Shown: piece by piece, positions 61,235-64,000 of the stretch
Position numbering within the stretch: position 1 is the stretch's first letter
Layout of the letters: every line of letters begins with the position of its first letter
Origin: Progne subis subis
Taxonomy: Eukaryota > Chordata > Aves > Passeriformes > Hirundinidae
Length of the DNA: 64,000 nucleotides
Direction: 5' to 3'
Assembly (NCBI GenBank): GCA_022316685.1
Contig: JAKJHU010000037.1
Coordinates: 21,847,188 to 21,911,187, forward strand
Notes under the pieces: generated by a model
What the model was told of the DNA's origin: nothing
What the model saw: only the letters and a program-made list of their open reading frames with translations
Database searches by the model: none
Position numbers and translations under genes: made by a program

Positions 61235-64000
61235 ATATAGAAATAATGAAATCTGTATCTCTTGTTTGTTAACCCTGGACTACAAAATTTTGGGAACACA
61301 TTATGATGTCTGTTGCCTTAGCAGAAGTTGCACTATTAACTCTGTTTACTCTGCATTACTTTTTTGGATGGCCATATTGACTGCTCTAAGTGACATCAAA
61401 CTCAGGCAGAAAGTTTCCAAACTGAGACAAGCTCTGCCAAAACAGAAAGAATTCTGTTATTGTTGAACTCTAGATGCCTAACATGCAACTCTCAAACAGC
61501 AGTGCTGTGTTTTGGGAAATACTGATCAACTGAGACCCAGAAACAGGCAACAAAAAGACTTTGCTGGCTCCAAATGGCAAATTCCCTTTCTTTGAAAGGG
61601 CAAAATTAAAGGAGGTAGGGGATGTTTACAGAGAGTGCTTGTTATTCCTTCTTCCTTATGCATTTCTAAATATGCAGTTTCCTATTTGGAAGGATTTCTT
61701 AGCTAGGTAGGACTTATATTTCCAGCAAGTATTTAAAATAGAGGAAAAAGAGAGAGGAGTAAGATCAGTGGAGCTAGTGAAAATGCGAGGGATTCTAGAG
61801 CATATCAAAGAACTTTAATTACGTTTTGCAATTTGCTGTAAATACCTTTATGGCATTTTCATATTTTGGGGGGAATTCTCCAAACTTTTGCTCAACTAAC
61901 TTTCATGGGAATTCATGTGAATAATGATGTCGACATTCATGATATGGAAATAATTAATGTTGTACTGGATAGCTTGTCAGCCTGACTAGTACTACCACAG
62001 ATTTTTGCATGTTCTAAGCTAGGCCAAACCTTGAGAAATGAAGCTACATCAAGTTGCTTTGCTTTTTCTCCATCCTAAGGACTGTATACTTCTAGAAAGC
62101 ACAAAATTCATGCCTAGACCTGGGAATGACCAAATCACTCACCTTTCTTCTTCTTTTTACCTCCCTTCTTTTTCTGATTAATATCCTGAGTGTGTTGTTC
62201 ATTAGTTCTTCTTGGCAGCTGCTGCTGTCACTTCTTGGGATAAAAATCTATAAAGAAAAATACCTCCCTACTTGATAATTTTTCCAGTAAGTGCTCATTT
62301 TCTCCCGTTGCTCACTTCTGTTTATTTAAGGAATTACCAAGGTGTTGTAAAGGATAACTCATAATTGGGAGCCTGAGGATGTACAATGTGACATGACAAC
62401 ATCATCCACTTTGAGGTAGGAACAATATAGACTTTGCTGCTGGCACTGTGCTAGTTGGGAGGGCCATGCTTCTCCGAGTGGGAGCATGAGCAAGGCAAAT
62501 GGAAGAGGACAGGTGCGGAGCACAGCAGTTCTGGAATCAGCAAGGTTTGCAGGGCATCTGCTCGCAGTCTGGCCTTCAGGGGCCTAAATTTCACATGTAG
62601 CTAGTGAAGAAACAGCCATGTCTCAAATCAAATAAAGCCAGAGTGTAATTAAATAATAAAACATGACAAACAGTGCATTTCTAGGGAATTACAGCATGCC
62701 TTGGGTGGAGTTGTAAGGCATGAGGCCAAAGGTTATATGGCTTCATCCAAGAGGCACAGAAAGCCCCTGATGCTGACAGTGCTAGAGAAAGGAAGAATGG
62801 GATGGTGTGGGCAGTCTTTCTGCATAGAGTTTAGAAACCAAGCTTTGATTTTATGCTATTTGGGTGTGGAACTGCGTGCATCTCCTGCATGGCTCTTCTG
62901 GCCTCAACTGGTTAGTCTACTAAGACTGCAGAATGATGCTGGCACATCCAGCCAGCCAGTTCAGCACCCAAGTACCTCTAATGAGTGGAGGAGTAAGTCT
63001 TACCTTTGATCAAGGCAGTTTTTGCCGGCCCCTGTGTCTGGGCCAGGATTTCCATGAGCAGAGCTCAGGAGCAATGACAGCAGCTGCTAACTCTGGTATG
63101 GAGAGCCAGGAACTGGGAGAATGAGAGGATCCCTGGGGTACTCTGCGTTGGACTGGTGAGGGAGTTGGTGCTGAGGCTGGGGAGCCTTGAGGTGATGTAT
63201 CTGAGGTAACAGACATTCTGTGACCATGGGATTGGACAGAGCCAGTCAGAAGATGAGTTGGAAGCCAAAGTTGCATTTTCCAGTGAGGTGGAGCAAATGA
63301 TGAGCGAGATGATTTCAGTGCTTTTCAAAATGGAGGATTAAAATATGATTCTGATGCCACTCTGTGTCCTAGTGGCTACTGTTGTACTTCTGTACAGGAG
63401 GCTGTGAGATTTCGAGGAGCTGTGGGTAGGGTGGCCAGCTTCTTCCTCTTCATGCTCATTTTTCCAAGTGAGCTTTCAAGGATCTGAAGCTTTACCCAAG
63501 AAGTAGGTATGAGGAGATGCTTGCAGGTGCACTGTGTCTCTTACCCTGTGCTCTTCCTGTTATCTTCTGGCATTTGGCTGGAGAGAGAGAGCAGACTTCA
63601 GCAGAGACATGAGACTTGTGCTGAGAACCACAGCTGGCAGCCGGATGTTGTCTCTCAGCGAGAGGCAGAAGCCAAACCCAGTGCTCTTGCTGCAGTGGCA
63701 GCTCCCAGGAGGGTGGAGACTAACAGGCTCTTGGTAGAAGAAGTCTTGTGAGGTGGGAGCCTTTGTGTCATGCTGGTAATAAAGTCTTCAGAGACAGAAC
63801 ATGCTGATTCACAGAAACTGAGACTGTTTGTGGGAAAGAGTTGGCTTTCACAAATATCTTGACTTGAAAACTCCTGTGGAAAAAACATTTGGAACTGTCA
63901 GAATGTTTTGTTAGTTTCTAGCTGAACAGCTTTCTCATTTAAAAATACTTTTTGTTTTGAAAATTAAACCTAATAACATATTCAAGAAGTTGCATTAAAA
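60166..64000. other. Low-copy DNA to the right edge
   Basis: No gene recognised. It contains a compound microsatellite (61170-61239) and an ATGCAAAT octamer (60746-60753). From about 62450 onward G+C rises moderately and overlapping frames appear on both strands (62701-63009 plus; 63010-63328 minus in two frames; 63509-63751 plus), none with a known domain. An AATAAA occurs near 63778. An unspliced or partial non-coding transcript is possible but unsupported. Confidence 0.45.
61170..61239. repeat. Compound microsatellite (AACT)n-(GT)n-(TA)n
   Basis: About five AACT units (to 61191), then AAATATAT, about 13 GT units (61199-61224) and a TATATATATGCATATA tail. Confidence 0.95.

Noticed and set aside
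1..64000. tRNA, rRNA, CRISPR arrays, bacterial operons or prophage genes
   Set aside because: None seen: no cloverleaf-type A/B boxes noticed, no regularly spaced direct repeats, and the sequence is vertebrate in character.

Overview
The window looks like avian nuclear DNA. Two things support this: at least twelve copies of CR1 LINEs, several ending in the ATTCTATG/ATTCTGTG octamer repeat typical of bird CR1, and solo LTRs of endogenous retroviruses. It is AT-rich, gene-poor sequence (intergenic or long-intron type). No cellular protein-coding gene, tRNA, rRNA or CRISPR array can be recognised with confidence. Most open reading frames are short, overlap on both strands and show no known family.

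Layout. 1-6510 is unannotated AT-rich DNA. 6511-7470 is a rearranged CR1 with an internal patch of foreign sequence; part of that patch recurs at 9001. 7471-18599 is low-copy DNA. 18600-19285 is an old CR1. 19286-26807 is low-copy DNA with one exon-like segment (21513-21692) and a possible conserved element around 23.0-23.3 kb. Small CR1 3' ends lie at 26.8 and 32.6 kb, and MIR-like SINE remnants at 30.0 and 37.0 kb.

Two nested insertions can be resolved to the base. An ERVL-type solo LTR (34170-34778) splits a minus-strand CR1, with a GACAC/GATAC duplication. A second LTR (39452-40051) sits in the 3' tail of a plus-strand CR1, flanked by a perfect 6-bp duplication, CTGTGT, as expected for ERVK-type integration. 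A minus-strand CR1 lies at 43.5-44.0 kb.

The only strong promoter-like signal is an extremely GC- and CpG-rich island at 47.85-48.36 kb, between CR1 copies on both sides (47450-47783; 48357-49000). A long CR1 3' end follows at 52.8-53.5 kb. At 56.5-57.3 kb the minus strand carries a mature mRNA-like 3' end: a 95-codon ORF, two AATAAA signals and a 44-base A tract. It is either a retrocopy (unusual in birds) or a terminal exon of an unrecognised gene. An ancient CR1 and microsatellites fill the remainder.

No undescribed multi-gene system is visible. The items most worth checking are the minus-strand 3' end at 57 kb, the isolated CpG island, the exon-like segments at 21.5 and 36.0 kb, and the patched CR1.
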